This document shows positions 16,999 through 28,291 of a stretch of DNA of 35,584 bases, piece after piece. Source of the stretch: Actinomycetota bacterium (GTDB lineage Bacteria > Actinomycetota > Actinomycetes > JACCUZ01); the NCBI GenBank assembly GCA_030841025.1, contig JAVEDJ010000179.1, forward strand, positions 1-35,584, in the 5' to 3' direction. The notes under the pieces were generated by a model. That model saw only the letters and a list, made by a program, of their open reading frames with translations, made no database searches and was not told where the DNA came from. Every line of letters starts with the position of its first letter. The first letter of the stretch is position 1. The position numbers were made by a program, and so were the translations under genes.

Positions 16999-19479
16999 TC
17001 AGGCGCGGCGGACGGTCAGCCGCGCGTTCGTGCAGGTCGCGGCCAGTGTCGCCAGCTGGCGCTTCTCGGCGGCGTCAACGGTCAGGCCCCAGCGGACCTT
17101 CACTGCGACCCACTGCGCGACGTACTGGCAGCGTGCGGCCTTGACGGGCAGCCACCGCGTCGGATCCTGGCTGCCGCGGGCCCTGGCCACCTTCGTGCTG
17201 ACCGCGACGAGGGTGCGGGGGTCGGAGAGGTCGTTGGCGAAGGCCAGCCGTCGCGCCGCGGACCAGGACCGAGCACCCGACTCCCACGCCTCGCGCAGCG
17301 GCACGGTGGCGGTCACCGTCACACCCGAGGCCGCCTTGATGTTCGTGCGGTCGAGGTAGGAGAACCAGTCGCCGGTCCGGACCGTGCATCGTCGAGAGCC
17401 TGTGAAGGCCGCGGACCGGCGGGTCTCGGACACGAGGACCTCCGTGCGCGTGCTCTGGCAGTCGCGGTCGGCGTCCACCAGCGGGAAGCGCCTGGCCGAG
17501 TAGCCGGCACGAACCTCGCCGCGCACGGTAAGGGAAGCGACCGCGCTGCGGAGCGTGCCGCCGTAGGTCCGCGGCTGCACGGTGGGGGTCGTCGGGCCGG
17601 GTCCGGGCACGGTGACCGTGGGAGGCGGTACGACGACGACGGGATCGGCCACGACGGGTGGCGGAGCTGTGACCGTCGGCGGATCAGCGACCGCCGGAGG
17701 TTCGCTGGTGGTCACACCAGGCGCCGGGTCGACGCGGAGACTGAGCTGCCTCGTGGCGGCTGCTGCGGTGTCGGGGTTGGTGACCTGCACCGTGACGGGG
17801 GACGAGCCGGCTGACGACGGCGTCCCCGAGATCGTGCCCGTGCCGGAGAGCGTCAGCCCGGCCGGCAGCGAGCCGGAGGCCAGCGCCCAGCTGTAGCTGC
17901 CCGAGCCGCCGACCGCCGTGAGGTCGGCCTGGTAGGCGGCGCCCGACTCGGCGGCCGGCAACGCACTGGTCGCCACGGAGAGCGGGACGACGGTGTCGAC
18001 GACGCCGATGGTGTAGCGCCCGAGGCTCGCGTAGTCGCTGTAGCCGGTGGCCGTGGGACTGCCGGAGCCGACGCCGTCCACCTTCGCGAGGTAGGTGCCA
18101 GGCTCCAGCGTCCGGGTGAGGCCGGCGTTCAGGCCCTTGACGGAGTCGGCCGACTCCTTCGCGGCGGCCGGGTCGTCGGTGCCGAGCGGCGCGCCGGCGG
18201 CGTCGTACAGGTCGAGGCGTGCGTCCAGGTTCCCGCCCACGGTCTGGGGGGTGACCCGCACGGTGACCGGGCGCGCGGCACCGGACACCGTGAAGCTGAA
18301 CCAGTCGGTGTCCTGGCGCGAGGAGATGAGCCCGTCGGTGAGCGTCCCGTCGACCGGCAGCGTGGTCGCGCTGCCCGCGGCGTCCGCGTGGTCGTCGGCC
18401 ACGGGGGCCGCACCGTGGGCCGCGATGACGGCCAGGTCGTCCTCGGTGTTGTTGCTGTTGCTGTACTCGCCCTTGCTCCACTGCGTGACGGGCAGGTAGT
18501 AGCCCACTCCCATGATCGGCGCCCAGGCACCCTGGCCCGCGTAGTAAGGCTTTGTGGTCGTCCCGTCGTGGTTGAGGCCCAGGTTGTGCCCGATCTCGTG
18601 CGAGGCGGCCTCGGCCAGGGACTTCGGCTTGGCCGAGGTGCCGCGCTGGAAGATCAGCGCCGGCTGGTAGTAGGCAGGGCTGGAGGGCCGGTCGAAGACA
18701 CCGATGTAGGCGACACCGCCGCAGGAGCTGTTGCATCCCGCGGGATCGCCGTAGACGACGGTGTCGTTGGTGATGAGCGCGCGGGTGCCGTAGACCTGGT
18801 CGCTCACGCCCGAGCGGGTGATGGCGTCCGCGGCCGGCTCCTGCGTGGTGACGTTCACGTCGAACGGCGCGTAGTCCTCCGCGACCCGCTGCCAGACGCT
18901 GCGGATGGTGTCCTGCTCGGTGGGGCTGAACGACGCGGGCGCTCCATCGGTGTCGAACGGCGCCGCGACGAAGTCGCTGTTGCCGGTGTCCCGGTTCCAG
19001 ACGGTGCCGACGAGCCGTTCGCCGGTGAAGTCGAGGTAGATCGTCCGCTGCGACGCGGGCCGGCTGCTGAGCGCGAACGGGTTACCGCTCGGGTCCAGGC
19101 CGGCGAACTCAGGGGCCCCGGCGTCTGTCGGGGCTCCGGCGGGGTCCGGCTCGGCCGCCGCCGGCTCAGCGCGGATCGGCTCGACGACGACCGTCTCGCC
19201 GCACTCGTCGACCAGCACGGTTTCGTCGGTACGCAGCAGGGTGCGGTACTCGGACGGCGTCATGTCGACGTTGGCGGCCGCGGTCGGCAGGTCCGCGCCC
19301 AGCTCGCGGACGGCCGCAGCGCCGCCCACGGGGTCGGCCACGACGGCCTCGGCGCACGGCCGGGGCCTCGCGGGCTCGGCCTGGCCACCCGCCGCCCACG
19401 CGGGAGCGGACCCCAGCAGCGGACCGAGGAGCGTCGTGGCGGTGGCGAGCGTGGCCAGGCGCCGCGTGCGGGCACGCAT
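16999..19479 (-). CDS. Secreted metzincin-type zinc metalloprotease with PPC-like and putative Ig domains and a C-terminal DUF1524/HNH-like domain that looks catalytically degenerate
   Basis: [15 protein letters not shown] (HExxHxxGxxHD) and Met-turn APIMGVGYY; signal peptide [23 protein letters not shown]-term CQSTRTEVL...[26 protein letters not shown]. Alternative start at 19524. Confidence 0.88.
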   Translation of the reverse strand: MRARTRRLATLATATTLLGPLLGSAPAWAAGGQAEPARPRPCAEAVVADPVGGAAAVRELGADLPTAAANVDMTPSEYRTLLRTDETVLVDECGETVVVEPIRAEPAAAEPDPAGAPTDAGAPEFAGLDPSGNPFALSSRPASQRTIYLDFTGERLVGTVWNRDTGNSDFVAAPFDTDGAPASFSPTEQDTIRSVWQRVAEDYAPFDVNVTTQEPAADAITRSGVSDQVYGTRALITNDTVVYGDPAGCNSSCGGVAYIGVFDRPSSPAYYQPALIFQRGTSAKPKSLAEAASHEIGHNLGLNHDGTTTKPYYAGQGAWAPIMGVGYYLPVTQWSKGEYSNSNNTEDDLAVIAAHGAAPVADDHADAAGSATTLPVDGTLTDGLISSRQDTDWFSFTVSGAARPVTVRVTPQTVGGNLDARLDLYDAAGAPLGTDDPAAAKESADSVKGLNAGLTRTLEPGTYLAKVDGVGSGSPTATGYSDYASLGRYTIGVVDTVVPLSVATSALPAAESGAAYQADLTAVGGSGSYSWALASGSLPAGLTLSGTGTISGTPSSAGSSPVTVQVTNPDTAAAATRQLSLRVDPAPGVTTSEPPAVADPPTVTAPPPVVADPVVVVPPPTVTVPGPGPTTPTVQPRTYGGTLRSAVASLTVRGEVRAGYSARRFPLVDADRDCQSTRTEVLVSETRRSAAFTGSRRCTVRTGDWFSYLDRTNIKAASGVTVTATVPLREAWESGARSWSAARRLAFANDLSDPRTLVAVSTKVARARGSQDPTRWLPVKAARCQYVAQWVAVKVRWGLTVDAAEKRQLATLAATCTNARLTVRRA

Positions 19480-19627
19480 CAGGCCGTCCTCACCCGCACG
19501 CACCCGAGCCCAGCCGAAAGCCATGGTCGGTTCATCGCCTGAGCGGGCCGGGATCTTTAGCCCCTGGGGCTGTGTGCCTGCTCACGCGCCGGCCCAGCGG
19601 TGCGGGCCGGGCCGCCGCGATTGGGCC

Positions 19628-19667
19628 GACACGCCGGGTGGCCTGCTCGCGGCCACGACACGCCGGG
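19628..19667. repeat. Two 11-bp direct repeats GACACGCCGGG, 29 bp apart, upstream of dnaE
   Basis: 19628-19638 and 19657-19667 read directly. Confidence 0.7.
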
Positions 19668-19741
19668 GCTGTCGGTCCGGCCACCTAGACTCAGCACGCC
19701 AAACGGCACCCCGAAACGATCATCAGAGGCACTGCGACCAC

Positions 19742-22700
19742 ATGGGCTCCCGAGACTCCTTCGTGCACCTGCACGTGCACACCGAGTACTCCATGCTCGA
19801 CGGCGCCGCCCGCCTGACCGACCTGTTCCACGAGGCCGGCCGCATGGGGATGCCCGCCCTGGCGATGACTGACCACGGCAACGTCTTCGGCGCCTACGAC
19901 TTCTGGAAGAAGGCCAACGCCGCCGGCGTGAAGCCGATCATCGGCACCGAGGCCTACCTCACGCCGGGCACCCACCGCACCGACCGCAGCCGGGTCCGAT
20001 GGGCCGACGGGGGCGACGACGACGTCTCCGGCGGCGGCGCCTACACCCACATGACGATGTGGGCCGAGAACACCCCGGGCATGCACAACCTGTTCCGGCT
20101 CTCCAGCCTGGCGAGCCTCGAAGGGCAGTACTACAAGCCGCGCATGGACCGCGAGCTGCTGCAGACCTACGCCAAGGGCATCATCGCGACCACCGGCTGC
20201 CCCGGCGGCGAGGTGCAGACGCTGCTGCGCATCGGACGCTACGACGACGCGGTGCGCTCGGCCGCGGAGTTCCGGGACATCTTCGGCAAGGACAACTTCT
20301 TCTGCGAGGTCATGGACCACGGCCTGCCGGTCGAGCAGCGGGTCCGGGCCGACCTGCTGCGGCTGGCCAAGGACCTCGACCTGCCGCTTGTCGCCACCAA
20401 CGACCTGCACTACACCTACGCCAAGGACGCGGAGGCCCACGCGATCCTGCTGTGCGTGCAAGCGGGCCGCACCCTCGCCGACCCCAACCGGTTCAAGTTC
20501 GACGCCGACGACTTCTACCTCAAGACGCCCGAGGAGATGCGGGACGTCTGGCGCGACCTGCCGGAGGCCTGCGACAACACGCTCGCGATCGCCGAGCGCT
20601 GCGACGTGGCCTTCACCGAGGGCGCCAACCTGATGCCGCGCTTCCCGGTGCCCGAGGGCGAGTCCGAGGAGTCGTGGCTGGTCAAGGAGGTCGAGCGCGG
20701 ACTCGTACGCCGGTTCGCCGACCGCGAGGGCGGGGTCCCCGAGGAACACCGCAAGCAGGCCGCGTACGAAGTCGGTGTCATGGTTCAGATGGGCTTCCCG
20801 GGCTACTTCCTGGTGACCGCCGACCTCTGCGGCTACGCGAAGAAGAACGGCATCCGGGTCGGCCCGGGTCGCGGGTCGGCCGCCGGCTCGCTCGTCGCCT
20901 ACGCGCTGGGCATCACCGACCTCGACCCGATCCAGCACGGCCTGCTGTTCGAGCGCTTCCTCAACCCCGAACGCATCTCGATGCCCGACATCGACCTGGA
21001 CTTCGACGAGCGCCGCCGCGGCGACATGATCCGCTACGCCACCGAGCAGTACGGCGAGGACCGCGTCTCGCAGATCATCACCTACGGCACCATCAAGGCC
21101 AAGCAGGCCATCAAGGACTCCGCCCGCGTGCTCGGGTTCCCCTTCGCCATGGGTGACCGCATCACCAAGGTGATGCCACCGGCCGTCATGGGCAAGGAGA
21201 TCCCCCTCGCCGGCATCTTCGACAAGAGCCACGGGCGCTACAAGGAGGCGGGGGAGTTCCGGTCGCTCTACGAGAGCGATCCCGATGTCACCCGCGTCGT
21301 CGACAACGCGCGTGGGCTCGAGGGCCTCAAGCGGCAGTGGGGTGTGCACGCAGCCGGCGTCATCATGTCCAGCGAGCCGCTGCTCGACGTCGTACCGATC
21401 ATGCGCCGGGAGCAGGACGGCGCGATCATCACTCAGTTCGACATGGGTGCGTGCGAGACACTCGGGCTGCTGAAGATGGACTTCCTCGGCCTGCGCAACC
21501 TCACGGTCCTCGACGACTGCCTGGCCAACATCGAGGCCAACCGCGGCGAGACCTTGGTGCTCGAGACCCTGGGGCTCGACGACACGAAGGCCTACGAGCT
21601 GCTCGCTCGAGGCGACACGCTCGGCGTCTTCCAGCTCGACGGTGGACCGATGCGGTCGCTGCTGCGGTCGATGAGGCCCGACAACTTCGAGGACATCTCG
21701 GCAGTCCTGGCGCTCTACCGACCCGGGCCGATGGGCGCCAACGCGCACATCGAGTACGCCGACCGCAAGAACGGCCGCAAGGCCGTCGTCCCCATGCACC
21801 CCGAGCTCGAGCAGGCGCTGTCCGAGATCCTCGGCGACACGCACGGCCTGATCGTCTACCAGGAACAGGTCATGGCGATCGCCCAGCAGCTGGCGGGCTA
21901 CACGCTGGGTCAGGCCGACCTGCTGCGTCGCGCCATGGGCAAGAAGAAGAAGGAGATCCTCGACAAGGAGTACGTCCCCTTCTCCGACGGGATGCGGGCC
22001 AACGGCTACTCCGACGCGGCGATCAAGAAGCTGTGGGACGTGCTCGTCCCCTTCTCTGACTACGCCTTCAACAAGGCCCACACCGCGGGCTACGGCCTGG
22101 TGTCCTACTGGACGGCGTTCCTCAAGGCCAACTACCCGGCCGAGTACATGGCCGCGCTGCTGACCAGCGTTCGCGACGACAAGGACAAGTCCGCCCTCTA
22201 CCTCGGCGAGTGCCGCCGCATGGGCATCAAGGTGCTCCCGCCCGACGTCAACGAGTCCGACTCCAACTACACGCCGCGCGGCACCGACATCCGCTTCGGT
22301 CTCGCCGCGATCCGCAACGTCGGCGAGAACGTCGTTGCCTCGATCGCGGCCACCCGCAGCGTCAAGGGCAACTTCACCGACTTCACCGACTTCCTCGTCA
22401 AGGTCGACCCGGTCGCCTGCAACAAGAAGACCATCGAGTCTCTGGTCAAGGCCGGTGCCTTCGACTCGCTGGGCCACACCCGACGCGGGCTGCTCACCGT
22501 GCACGCCGAGGCGATCGACGCTGTCATGGACACCAAACGGGCCGAGGCCATCGGGCAGTTCGACCTGTTCGGCGCGGACGACGACGGCGGCACGCCGTTC
22601 GGGCTCGATCTCGCGATCCCGGTCGGCGAGTGGGACAAGACGGCGTTGCTGGCCTATGAGCGAGAGATGCTCGGGCTCTACGTCTCCGACCACCCGTTGT

Positions 22701-23266
22701 TCGGCATCGAGCACCTGCTGGCCGCCGCGGTCGACTGCTCGATCGCCACGCTGACCGGCTCCGAGGAGCGACAGGACGGCTCCCAGGTGACGATCGGCGG
22801 CCTGATCACCGGCCTGCAGCGCAAGGTCACGAAGAAGGGTGACGTCTGGGCGATTGCTGCCGTCGAGGACCTCGAGGGCGCCATCGACGTCATGTTCTTC
22901 CCGCAGACCTACCAGCTCTACGCGACCAGCCTCGCCGAGGACGCGGTCGTCGTGATCCGCGGCCGGCTCGACCGGCGCGAGGACGTACCCAAGCTCGTCG
23001 CGATGGAGCTGAGCCTGCCCGACCTGTCCGAGGGGCCCCGCGGCCCGGTCGTGATCTCGCTGCCGGTCGCGCGGTGTACGCCGCCGGTGGTCGAGCGCCT
23101 CAAGGAGGTGCTGGCCACCCACCCCGGCGCCACGGAGGTGCACCTGCGGCTGCAGGCGGCTGCCCGTACGACCGTGCTGCGCATCGACGACGGGTTGCGC
23201 GTCAACGCCACCCCGGCCCTGATGGGCGACCTCAAGCAGCTCCTCGGGCCCGCCTGCCTCAGCTGA
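19742..23266 (+). CDS. dnaE: DNA polymerase III subunit alpha
   Basis: [28 protein letters not shown] domain, [40 protein letters not shown] catalytic region. Confidence 0.99.
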   Translation: MGSRDSFVHLHVHTEYSMLDGAARLTDLFHEAGRMGMPALAMTDHGNVFGAYDFWKKANAAGVKPIIGTEAYLTPGTHRTDRSRVRWADGGDDDVSGGGAYTHMTMWAENTPGMHNLFRLSSLASLEGQYYKPRMDRELLQTYAKGIIATTGCPGGEVQTLLRIGRYDDAVRSAAEFRDIFGKDNFFCEVMDHGLPVEQRVRADLLRLAKDLDLPLVATNDLHYTYAKDAEAHAILLCVQAGRTLADPNRFKFDADDFYLKTPEEMRDVWRDLPEACDNTLAIAERCDVAFTEGANLMPRFPVPEGESEESWLVKEVERGLVRRFADREGGVPEEHRKQAAYEVGVMVQMGFPGYFLVTADLCGYAKKNGIRVGPGRGSAAGSLVAYALGITDLDPIQHGLLFERFLNPERISMPDIDLDFDERRRGDMIRYATEQYGEDRVSQIITYGTIKAKQAIKDSARVLGFPFAMGDRITKVMPPAVMGKEIPLAGIFDKSHGRYKEAGEFRSLYESDPDVTRVVDNARGLEGLKRQWGVHAAGVIMSSEPLLDVVPIMRREQDGAIITQFDMGACETLGLLKMDFLGLRNLTVLDDCLANIEANRGETLVLETLGLDDTKAYELLARGDTLGVFQLDGGPMRSLLRSMRPDNFEDISAVLALYRPGPMGANAHIEYADRKNGRKAVVPMHPELEQALSEILGDTHGLIVYQEQVMAIAQQLAGYTLGQADLLRRAMGKKKKEILDKEYVPFSDGMRANGYSDAAIKKLWDVLVPFSDYAFNKAHTAGYGLVSYWTAFLKANYPAEYMAALLTSVRDDKDKSALYLGECRRMGIKVLPPDVNESDSNYTPRGTDIRFGLAAIRNVGENVVASIAATRSVKGNFTDFTDFLVKVDPVACNKKTIESLVKAGAFDSLGHTRRGLLTVHAEAIDAVMDTKRAEAIGQFDLFGADDDGGTPFGLDLAIPVGEWDKTALLAYEREMLGLYVSDHPLFGIEHLLAAAVDCSIATLTGSEERQDGSQVTIGGLITGLQRKVTKKGDVWAIAAVEDLEGAIDVMFFPQTYQLYATSLAEDAVVVIRGRLDRREDVPKLVAMELSLPDLSEGPRGPVVISLPVARCTPPVVERLKEVLATHPGATEVHLRLQAAARTTVLRIDDGLRVNATPALMGDLKQLLGPACLS

Positions 23267-23322
23267 CCCGCCGTCGACTGGGCTGTCCGGCGGGGGGCCG
23301 GACGGGCTGCGAGACTGGACGG

Positions 23323-24099
23323 GTGACCTCCGGCGCCCGTTCCGAGCTGCGCACCGGCGCCCTGGTGGCCGCCGCGCTGCTCGTGGCGGGCGTCCCCGTG
23401 GCCGTGGTGTGGCGGCTGATCGCGCCGCTGCCCCGGCTCGTCGTCAACACCGGGGGAGTCTTCTTCGCGGAGCAGAACGCCGAGTACGCCGTCGCCGCGG
23501 ACGGCTGGTTCGCCGTGTGCAGTGCCACGGCTGGGCTGGTCGCTGCGCTCGTCGTCTTCGCCCGCGCCCGCCACTCGCGGGTCGGCGCCCTGGTCGGGCT
23601 GGCAGTCGGCGGGCTGCTCGGTTCGGTCGTGGCCTGGCGGCTCGGCATGATCCTGGGCCCGGGCGACGCGCTGGTGACGGCGAATGGGCTCGACGTCGGC
23701 ACCCGCTTCGACGGACCGCTGCGCCTCTCGGCCTTGGGGGTCCTGTTCGCCTGGCCCATCGCGGCGGTCGTGGCGTGGTTCGCCCTCACGGCGGGGCTGG
23801 AGCCGCCGGAGCAGCCCGGCGCCGACCTCGAGGACGTCACCGGGCCGCCGTTCCCCGTCACGGTGCTGCGGCCCGGCTACGCCATCGACGAGGTCGACGA
23901 GCTGTTCCGTCGCCTGGACGGCGGGGAGCTGAGCGCCGAGGACGCGCGCGCGGTGCGCTTCTCACCGACCAGGCTGCGCCGCGGCTACGACGGCGTGAGC
24001 GTCGACGGGGCGCTCCAGGCGCGGGCCGACGCCCACGACAGGAGCGACCTCAGCCGTCCGGACCCGGCCGGCGGATCGGTGCCACCGTCGCCCCGGTGA
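23323..24099 (+). CDS. Membrane protein (DUF2567-like) with two C-terminal DivIVA-like short motifs
   Basis: Four hydrophobic segments; C-term FPVTVLRPGYAIDEVDELFRRL and VRFSPTRLRRGYDGVSVDGAL. Confidence 0.75.
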   Translation: MTSGARSELRTGALVAAALLVAGVPVAVVWRLIAPLPRLVVNTGGVFFAEQNAEYAVAADGWFAVCSATAGLVAALVVFARARHSRVGALVGLAVGGLLGSVVAWRLGMILGPGDALVTANGLDVGTRFDGPLRLSALGVLFAWPIAAVVAWFALTAGLEPPEQPGADLEDVTGPPFPVTVLRPGYAIDEVDELFRRLDGGELSAEDARAVRFSPTRLRRGYDGVSVDGALQARADAHDRSDLSRPDPAGGSVPPSPR

Positions 24100-24574
24100 C
24101 CCGCACGAGCTCGTCGGGCGCGAGCGAGACCTGCAGGCCGCGCCGGCCCGCGGACACGTAGACGACCGGCTCGTCGCTGACCGTCTCGTCGATCACCGTG
24201 CGCAACCGCGTCCGGCTCCCGACCGGGCTGATGCCACCGACGACGTACCCGGTCGCCCGCTCCGCGTCGGCCGGGTCCGCCATCGCCGCCCGCTTGCCGC
24301 CGGCCGCAGCCGCGAGCGCCTTGAGGTCGAGGCGGGCGCTGACCGGTACCACGGCCACGACAAGTCGCTCGTCGACCCGGGCCAGCAGCGTCTTGAAGAC
24401 CCGGTCCGGGGAGAGGTCCAGCGCGGCGGCGGCCTCGTGGCCGTACGACGGCGCCGCGCCGCGCCCGTCGTGGGGCTGGGTCCGGTAGGTGTGCAGCTCG
24501 AAAGGCACCCCGGCGGCGGTCAGCGCCGTGGTGGCCGCAGTGCCACCGGTGGCGGAGCGGGCGCGCTTGGTCAG
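24050..24574 (-). CDS. ybaK: YbaK/EbsC family Cys-tRNA(Pro) deacylase; probable non-canonical CTG start
   Basis: TALTAAGVPFELHTY, YGHEAAAALDLSPDRVFKTLLARVDERLVVAVVPVSARLDLKALAAAAGGKRAAMADPADAERATGYVVGGISPVGSRTRLRTVID; no ATG/GTG/TTG at the expected N-terminus. Confidence 0.92.
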   Translation of the reverse strand: MTKRARSATGGTAATTALTAAGVPFELHTYRTQPHDGRGAAPSYGHEAAAALDLSPDRVFKTLLARVDERLVVAVVPVSARLDLKALAAAAGGKRAAMADPADAERATGYVVGGISPVGSRTRLRTVIDETVSDEPVVYVSAGRRGLQVSLAPDELVRVTGATVAPIRRPGPDG

Positions 24575-25254
24575 TTGGGGCTCACCACCGTCCGGGTCAG
24601 ATGGACGGCCGGCAGCGACGGGAGCAGCCGGAGCAGGGCGGCCTCGCGCCGCAGCACCGCGAGCTCGGCGCGCAACCGGGTCGTGGTGTCCGGCGCCTCG
24701 AGCAACCGCTGCTTGTCGGTGAGGTCGAGAATCGCGGAGGCGGCGACCAGGTAGGACAGCACGGCGGGGTCTGCGGGCAGCTCCCGCTCGGGGCCCATCC
24801 CCATCTCGTCGCCGCGGTCCGGGCCAGGTCGGGTCAGCGCCGCCCGGTAGGCGTTCCACACCGAGCGGACGCTGCGGGCCACGATCGGCGCCGCCGCTCC
24901 CTCGGGCTCGTCGAGGAACTCCACCTGGGCCCGCAGGTAGGGGCCGGTCTCGTCCAGCGACCCGACGACGAAGCGGCGGGTCCCCGTCCCCACGACGTCG
25001 AACCGGCCGTCGGCGTACGGCTCGACCTGGCGCAGCCGCGCCAGGCAGCCGACGGCGTGCAGCGCGCGGACGCCGTCGGCACCGACCTCGCGGCCCTCGC
25101 GGATAGCGACCACCCCGAAGACGCGCTCGCCGTCGGGTCCCTCGATCAGGTCACGCATCATGGCGCGGTAGCGGTCCTCGAACACGTGCAGCGGCAGCAG
25201 CAGGCCCGGGAAGAGCACCGTTCCCAGCGGGAAGAGGGGCAGCGGCTGCGACAC
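24571..25254 (-). CDS. LON peptidase substrate-binding domain protein
   Basis: MSQPLPLFPLGTVLFPGLLLPLHVFEDRYRAMMRDLI. Confidence 0.92.
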   Translation of the reverse strand: MSQPLPLFPLGTVLFPGLLLPLHVFEDRYRAMMRDLIEGPDGERVFGVVAIREGREVGADGVRALHAVGCLARLRQVEPYADGRFDVVGTGTRRFVVGSLDETGPYLRAQVEFLDEPEGAAAPIVARSVRSVWNAYRAALTRPGPDRGDEMGMGPERELPADPAVLSYLVAASAILDLTDKQRLLEAPDTTTRLRAELAVLRREAALLRLLPSLPAVHLTRTVVSPN

Positions 25255-25323
25255 CGCGCCAGCCTACGGTCCGCAGAGCGTGCACCTGCTCGCTCGCAAG
25301 GCCTTGCTCCGTAGACTCGCACC

Positions 25324-26622
25324 GTGATTTCCCGAGTCGACCTGCGCGGCAAGCAGCCGAGCACCGCCGAGCTGCGGCGGGTCCTGCCCCGGGCCGAGCT
25401 GGGCGTCGAGGTCGCGCTCGACGTCGTACGGCCGATCTGCGATGACGTACGGCGTCGCGGCGCCGCCGCCGTGCGCGAGCACACCGCGACCTTCGACCAC
25501 GTCGACGTGCCCACGACCCGCGTGCCCGCCGAGGCGCTGCGGCAAGCTCTCGACGGGCTCGACCCGGACGTCCGCGCCGCCCTCGAGGAGGCGGCCCGCC
25601 GCGCCCGCCAGGTGCACGAGGCGCAGCGCCGTACCGACGCGACGGTGGAGGTGGCCCCGGGGGGTGTCGTGACCGAGCGATGGGTGCCGGTGCGCCGGGT
25701 CGGCCTCTACGTGCCGGGCGGCCTGCTGGCCTATCCCTCCAGCGTCGTGATGAACGTCGTCCCGGCGCAGGTCGCCGGGGTGGGCTCGCTGGCCGTCGCC
25801 AGCCCGCCCCAGGCCGACGGCCGGCCCGACCCGGTGATCCTCGCGGCCTGCGCGCTGCTCGGCGTCGAGGAGGTGCACGCCGTCGGTGGTGCCCAGGCGA
25901 TCGCGATGTTCGCCTACGGCACCGAGGACTGCGAGCCGGCCGACCTGGTGACCGGTCCGGGCAACATCTACGTCGCGTCCGCCAAGCGGCTGCTCAAGGG
26001 CGTCATCGGCACCGACGGCGAGGCCGGGCCGACCGAGATCGGGATCCTCGCCGACGACACGGCCGACCCCGTGTTCGTCGCGGCCGACCTGATCGCCCAG
26101 GCCGAGCACGACGCCAACGCCTCCTGCCTGCTGGTGACCACGAGCCCAGGGCTGCTCGACGAGGTCGACGCCGAGCTGGCGCGCCGGGTGCCCGCCACCC
26201 GGCACACCGAGCGCGTCGCGACCGCCCTGCGCAACCAGTCGGCACACATCCTCGTCGACGACCTCGAGCAGGGACTCGCTGTCGTCGATGAGTGGGCCGC
26301 CGAGCACCTCGAGGTCCTCACCCGCGACGCCTCGTCGTGGGCCGCCCGGGTCACCAATGCCGGCGCCGTGTTCGTCGGTCCCTACGCACCGGTGTCCCTC
26401 GGCGACTACCTGGCCGGGTCCAACCACGTGCTGCCCACGGGTGGCACAGCCCGGCACACGGGCGGCCTGTCGGTGCAGTCCTTCCTGCGCAGCCAGCACG
26501 TCATCGACTACACCCGCGACGCGCTCGCCGATGTGGCTCCGCTCGTCGACGCCCTCGGCGGCAGCGAGGACCTGATCGCCCACGTCGATGCCGTGCGAGC
26601 CCGCATCCCCCGCACGCCGTGA
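25324..26622 (+). CDS. hisD: Histidinol dehydrogenase
   Basis: [59 protein letters not shown]. Confidence 0.98.
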   Translation: MISRVDLRGKQPSTAELRRVLPRAELGVEVALDVVRPICDDVRRRGAAAVREHTATFDHVDVPTTRVPAEALRQALDGLDPDVRAALEEAARRARQVHEAQRRTDATVEVAPGGVVTERWVPVRRVGLYVPGGLLAYPSSVVMNVVPAQVAGVGSLAVASPPQADGRPDPVILAACALLGVEEVHAVGGAQAIAMFAYGTEDCEPADLVTGPGNIYVASAKRLLKGVIGTDGEAGPTEIGILADDTADPVFVAADLIAQAEHDANASCLLVTTSPGLLDEVDAELARRVPATRHTERVATALRNQSAHILVDDLEQGLAVVDEWAAEHLEVLTRDASSWAARVTNAGAVFVGPYAPVSLGDYLAGSNHVLPTGGTARHTGGLSVQSFLRSQHVIDYTRDALADVAPLVDALGGSEDLIAHVDAVRARIPRTP

Positions 26623-27707
26623 GCATCAACGACCTGCTGCGCCCCGACCTGCGCGGCCGCACCCCCTACGGCGCGCCGCAGCTGGACGTCGCCGTACGCC
26701 TGAACACCAACGAGAACCCGCACGCGCCCTCGCCGGGCCTGATCGACGACCTCGCCAAGCGCGTCGCCGACGCCGCCCGCCACATGAACCGCTACCCGGA
26801 CCGCGACGCGGTGGCGCTGCGGGCCGAGCTCGCGGCCTACCTCAGCCGCACGACCGGCCAACCGCTCACCGCCGAACAGGTGTGGGCGGCGAACGGCAGC
26901 AACGAGGTCATCCAGCAGCTGCTGCAGGCGTTCGGGGGAGCCGGGCGCACGGCGCTGGGCTTCGAACCGACGTACTCGATGCACGGCTTGATCTGCCAGG
27001 GCACCGGAACCGGCTATGTTCCGGCGGCCCGGCTGCCCGGCTTCCACCTCGAGCCCGACTCCGCGGCGCTGGTCGTGCGCGAGCACGCCCCCGAGGTCGT
27101 GTTCCTCTGCTCGCCGAACAACCCGACGGGCACCGCGTTGGACCTCGAGGTCGTCGAGGCGGTGTACGACGCCGCGGCCGGCATCGTCGTGGTCGACGAG
27201 GCCTACGCCGAGTTCTCGCACCGCCCCTCGGCGATCACGCTGCTGCCGGGCCGCGAGCGGCTGGTCGTCACCCGCACCATGTCCAAGGCGTTCGCGTTCG
27301 CGGCGGCCCGCCTCGGCTACCTCGCCGCCGACCCGGCCGTGGTCGACGCGCTGCAGCTCGTGCGGCTGCCCTACCACTTGTCGGTGCTGTCGCAGGCCGC
27401 CGCACTGGCCGCCCTCGCGCACGCCGACGAGCTGCTCGCGACGGTCGAGGACGTCAAGGAACAGCGCGACCGACTGGTCCGCGAGATCCGGGCGCTCGAC
27501 CTCGAGGTGGTCGAGTCGGACGCCAACTTCGTGCTGTTCGGTGAGTTCGCCGACCAGCGGCTCACCTGGCAGGCCCTGCTCGACCGTGGGGTCCTGGTGC
27601 GCGACGTGGGACTGCCCGGCTGGCTGCGGGTGTCGGCCGGGACCGAGGACGAGACGGGTGCCTTCCTCAAGGCGCTTGCCGATGGGATGAGAGAGGTGCA
27701 CGGATGA
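26619..27707 (+). CDS. hisC: Histidinol-phosphate aminotransferase
   Basis: [57 protein letters not shown] overlap with hisD. Confidence 0.97.
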   Translation: MSINDLLRPDLRGRTPYGAPQLDVAVRLNTNENPHAPSPGLIDDLAKRVADAARHMNRYPDRDAVALRAELAAYLSRTTGQPLTAEQVWAANGSNEVIQQLLQAFGGAGRTALGFEPTYSMHGLICQGTGTGYVPAARLPGFHLEPDSAALVVREHAPEVVFLCSPNNPTGTALDLEVVEAVYDAAAGIVVVDEAYAEFSHRPSAITLLPGRERLVVTRTMSKAFAFAAARLGYLAADPAVVDALQLVRLPYHLSVLSQAAALAALAHADELLATVEDVKEQRDRLVREIRALDLEVVESDANFVLFGEFADQRLTWQALLDRGVLVRDVGLPGWLRVSAGTEDETGAFLKALADGMREVHG

Positions 27708-28291
27708 GCCGCAACGCTGTGGTCACGCGGGCGACGAAGGAGTCCGACGTCCACATCGAGCTCGACCTCGACGGCTCCGGCCGGGCCGAGATCGAGACGG
27801 GGGTGCCGTTCTTCGACCACATGCTCGGGCAGCTGGGCAAGCACGGCGGCTTCGACCTGACCGTGCGCACCAAGGGCGACCTCGAGGTCGACGCGCACCA
27901 CACCGTCGAGGACACGTCGCTCGCGCTCGGTCAGGCGCTGCGGGAGGCGCTGGGCGACAAGGTCGGCATCCGGCGCTTCGGTGACGCCCTGGTGCCGCTG
28001 GACGAGTCGCTCGTGCAGGCGGCCGTCGACCTGTCGGGGCGTCCCTACCTGGTGCACGAGGAGCCGCAGATCGTCGAGCTCATCGGCAGCTACGACACGA
28101 CGCTGACCAAGCACATCTGGGAGTCCTTCTCCGCCAGTGCACAGATCTGCCTGCACGTGCGGGTCCTCGGCGGGCGCAACGCGCACCACGTCGTCGAGGC
28201 GCAGTTCAAGGCCGTCGCGCGGGCACTGCGCGACGCGGTCGCCCTCGACGGCCGGGTCGCCGGCGTCCCCTCCACCAAGGGCACGCTGTAA
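27704..28291 (+). CDS. hisB: Imidazoleglycerol-phosphate dehydratase
   Basis: [54 protein letters not shown] overlap with hisC. Confidence 0.98.
   Translation: MSRNAVVTRATKESDVHIELDLDGSGRAEIETGVPFFDHMLGQLGKHGGFDLTVRTKGDLEVDAHHTVEDTSLALGQALREALGDKVGIRRFGDALVPLDESLVQAAVDLSGRPYLVHEEPQIVELIGSYDTTLTKHIWESFSASAQICLHVRVLGGRNAHHVVEAQFKAVARALRDAVALDGRVAGVPSTKGTL

Noticed and set aside
19691-23143. 1150-aa minus-strand ORF antisense to dnaE
   Set aside because: Codon-phase shadow of a well-supported dnaE; low-complexity Val/Gly/His/Arg composition, no SD or family motifs.
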